From assembly GCF_030695125.1 (NCBI RefSeq), contig NZ_JAUYTP010000067.1, positions 1 through 64,000 on the forward strand: a stretch of 64,000 bases of DNA, read 5' to 3'. Shown in pieces: positions 63,659-64,000 of this stretch. The notes beneath the pieces were generated by a model that saw nothing but the letters and a program-made list of their open reading frames with translations, searched no databases and was not told where the DNA came from. Each line of letters opens with the position of its first letter. The first letter of the stretch is position 1. The stretch comes from Allobosea sp. GTDB taxonomy: Bacteria > Pseudomonadota > Alphaproteobacteria > Rhizobiales > Beijerinckiaceae. Position numbers and translations under genes: made by a program.

Positions 63659-64000
63659 TCATCGCCCCTGCGACGAGGCGGGCAGGCCCAGATGCCGGCG
63701 CGCCTCCTGGCAGACCGCTTCGCGCCCCCCCTCGGCGGCGATCTGCGCCCAGGCGACGCCTTCGGGGCGGTGGAGCGCCTGCGCGCGAACGACGTCGGGC
63801 GTCGCGTCGGAGGCATCGCCCGTGCGGGCATCGACGCGCGAAACCAGCGTCTCGATGCCCGCTTCGAGCCAGAGACCCTGGAACGCGGCGCCCGCGGCAG
63901 CGCCCACGGCCGCGATCTGCTCCCGGTCGGGCGCGCGGTCGAACACGGCGTCGGCGACGACGCCGTGGCCAAGGCGCAGAATCGCCGCAGCACCTGCCAT
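63659..64000 (-). CDS. Partial AAA/kinase-type protein (C-terminal part)
   Basis: The gene enters from the right edge; about 113 residues are visible and the true start is outside. AAILRLGHGVVADAVFDRAPDRE, AFQGLWLEAGIETLVSRVDAR and GDASDATPDVVRAQ match the C-terminal P-loop kinase half of the proteins labelled bifunctional aminoglycoside phosphotransferase/ATP-binding. Such genes often lie in low-oxygen or universal-stress clusters of this group, together with adhP (recalled pattern). Confidence 0.75.
   Translation of the reverse strand: MAGAAAILRLGHGVVADAVFDRAPDREQIAAVGAAAGAAFQGLWLEAGIETLVSRVDARTGDASDATPDVVRAQALHRPEGVAWAQIAAEGGREAVCQEARRHLGLPASSQGR

Overview
The window is about 64 kb of GC-rich DNA (third codon positions almost all G or C) from an alphaproteobacterium of the order Hyphomicrobiales; gene content, synteny and protein style fit Bosea or a close relative (inference, no database was searched). 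It looks chromosomal: it carries pyrG, secG, tpiA, trpE, ilvD, valS, popZ, two tRNAs and no rRNA, insertion sequence, CRISPR array or phage module.

Left third (1-26 kb): core metabolism and envelope. argC, pyrG, secG and tpiA run leftward; ppiD and trpE run rightward. Next come a UPF0114 membrane protein, a BA14K-type secreted protein, a CidA/LrgB pair and xth, two small proteins, then an exoR-like periplasmic regulator overlapping the end of ilvD, a YqaA-type membrane protein, valS, dps, a PNPOx-like stress protein, popZ, a TolC-type outer-membrane protein and an isoaspartyl methyltransferase-like protein. Two tandem paralogues (24409-26173) with a PAS-like N-terminal half and an unknown C-terminal half follow.

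Middle (26-38 kb): tRNA-Cys and tRNA-Asn, a small Tyr/Arg-rich secreted protein, photolyase, an SDR, an AlaX-type editing protein, a mercaptopyruvate sulfurtransferase, a DHA2-type exporter and a His-tagged cupin. A molybdate uptake operon (modABC) faces a one-domain ModE-like regulator across a palindromic Mo-box; a CueR-type regulator and an M20 amidohydrolase follow.

39-53 kb is a coherent catabolic island. A leftward operon (enamidase plus two DUF1185 paralogues) diverges from a MarR regulator and a rightward operon (FAD subunit, fused Fe-S/Mo hydroxylase, 6-hydroxynicotinate reductase-like protein, UPF0280). A branched-chain-type ABC transporter with fused permeases converges on it. Together they could import an N-heteroaromatic acid such as nicotinate, hydroxylate it with a Mo enzyme, reduce the ring and open it, which is the Eubacterium barkeri-type reductive route. 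Similar palindromes lie in front of both catabolic operons and, more weakly, the transporter. The molybdate genes nearby fit the demand for cofactor.

53-57.6 kb holds an 80-nt sRNA resembling the alpha-proteobacterial MmgR/suhB family with its own promoter and terminator, an unrecognised 370-residue protein of different composition, and an exbB-exbD-tonB operon. The right end (57.8-64 kb) looks like an oxygen-response locus: a FixK-like regulator in operon with a hybrid histidine kinase carrying a FixL-like heme PAS, a divergent OmpR-type regulator in the position of FxkR, a K-box-like repeat in front of fixK and a FixK-type box in front of a zinc alcohol dehydrogenase. The last gene runs off the right edge. 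Several families of intergenic palindromic repeats are scattered throughout.
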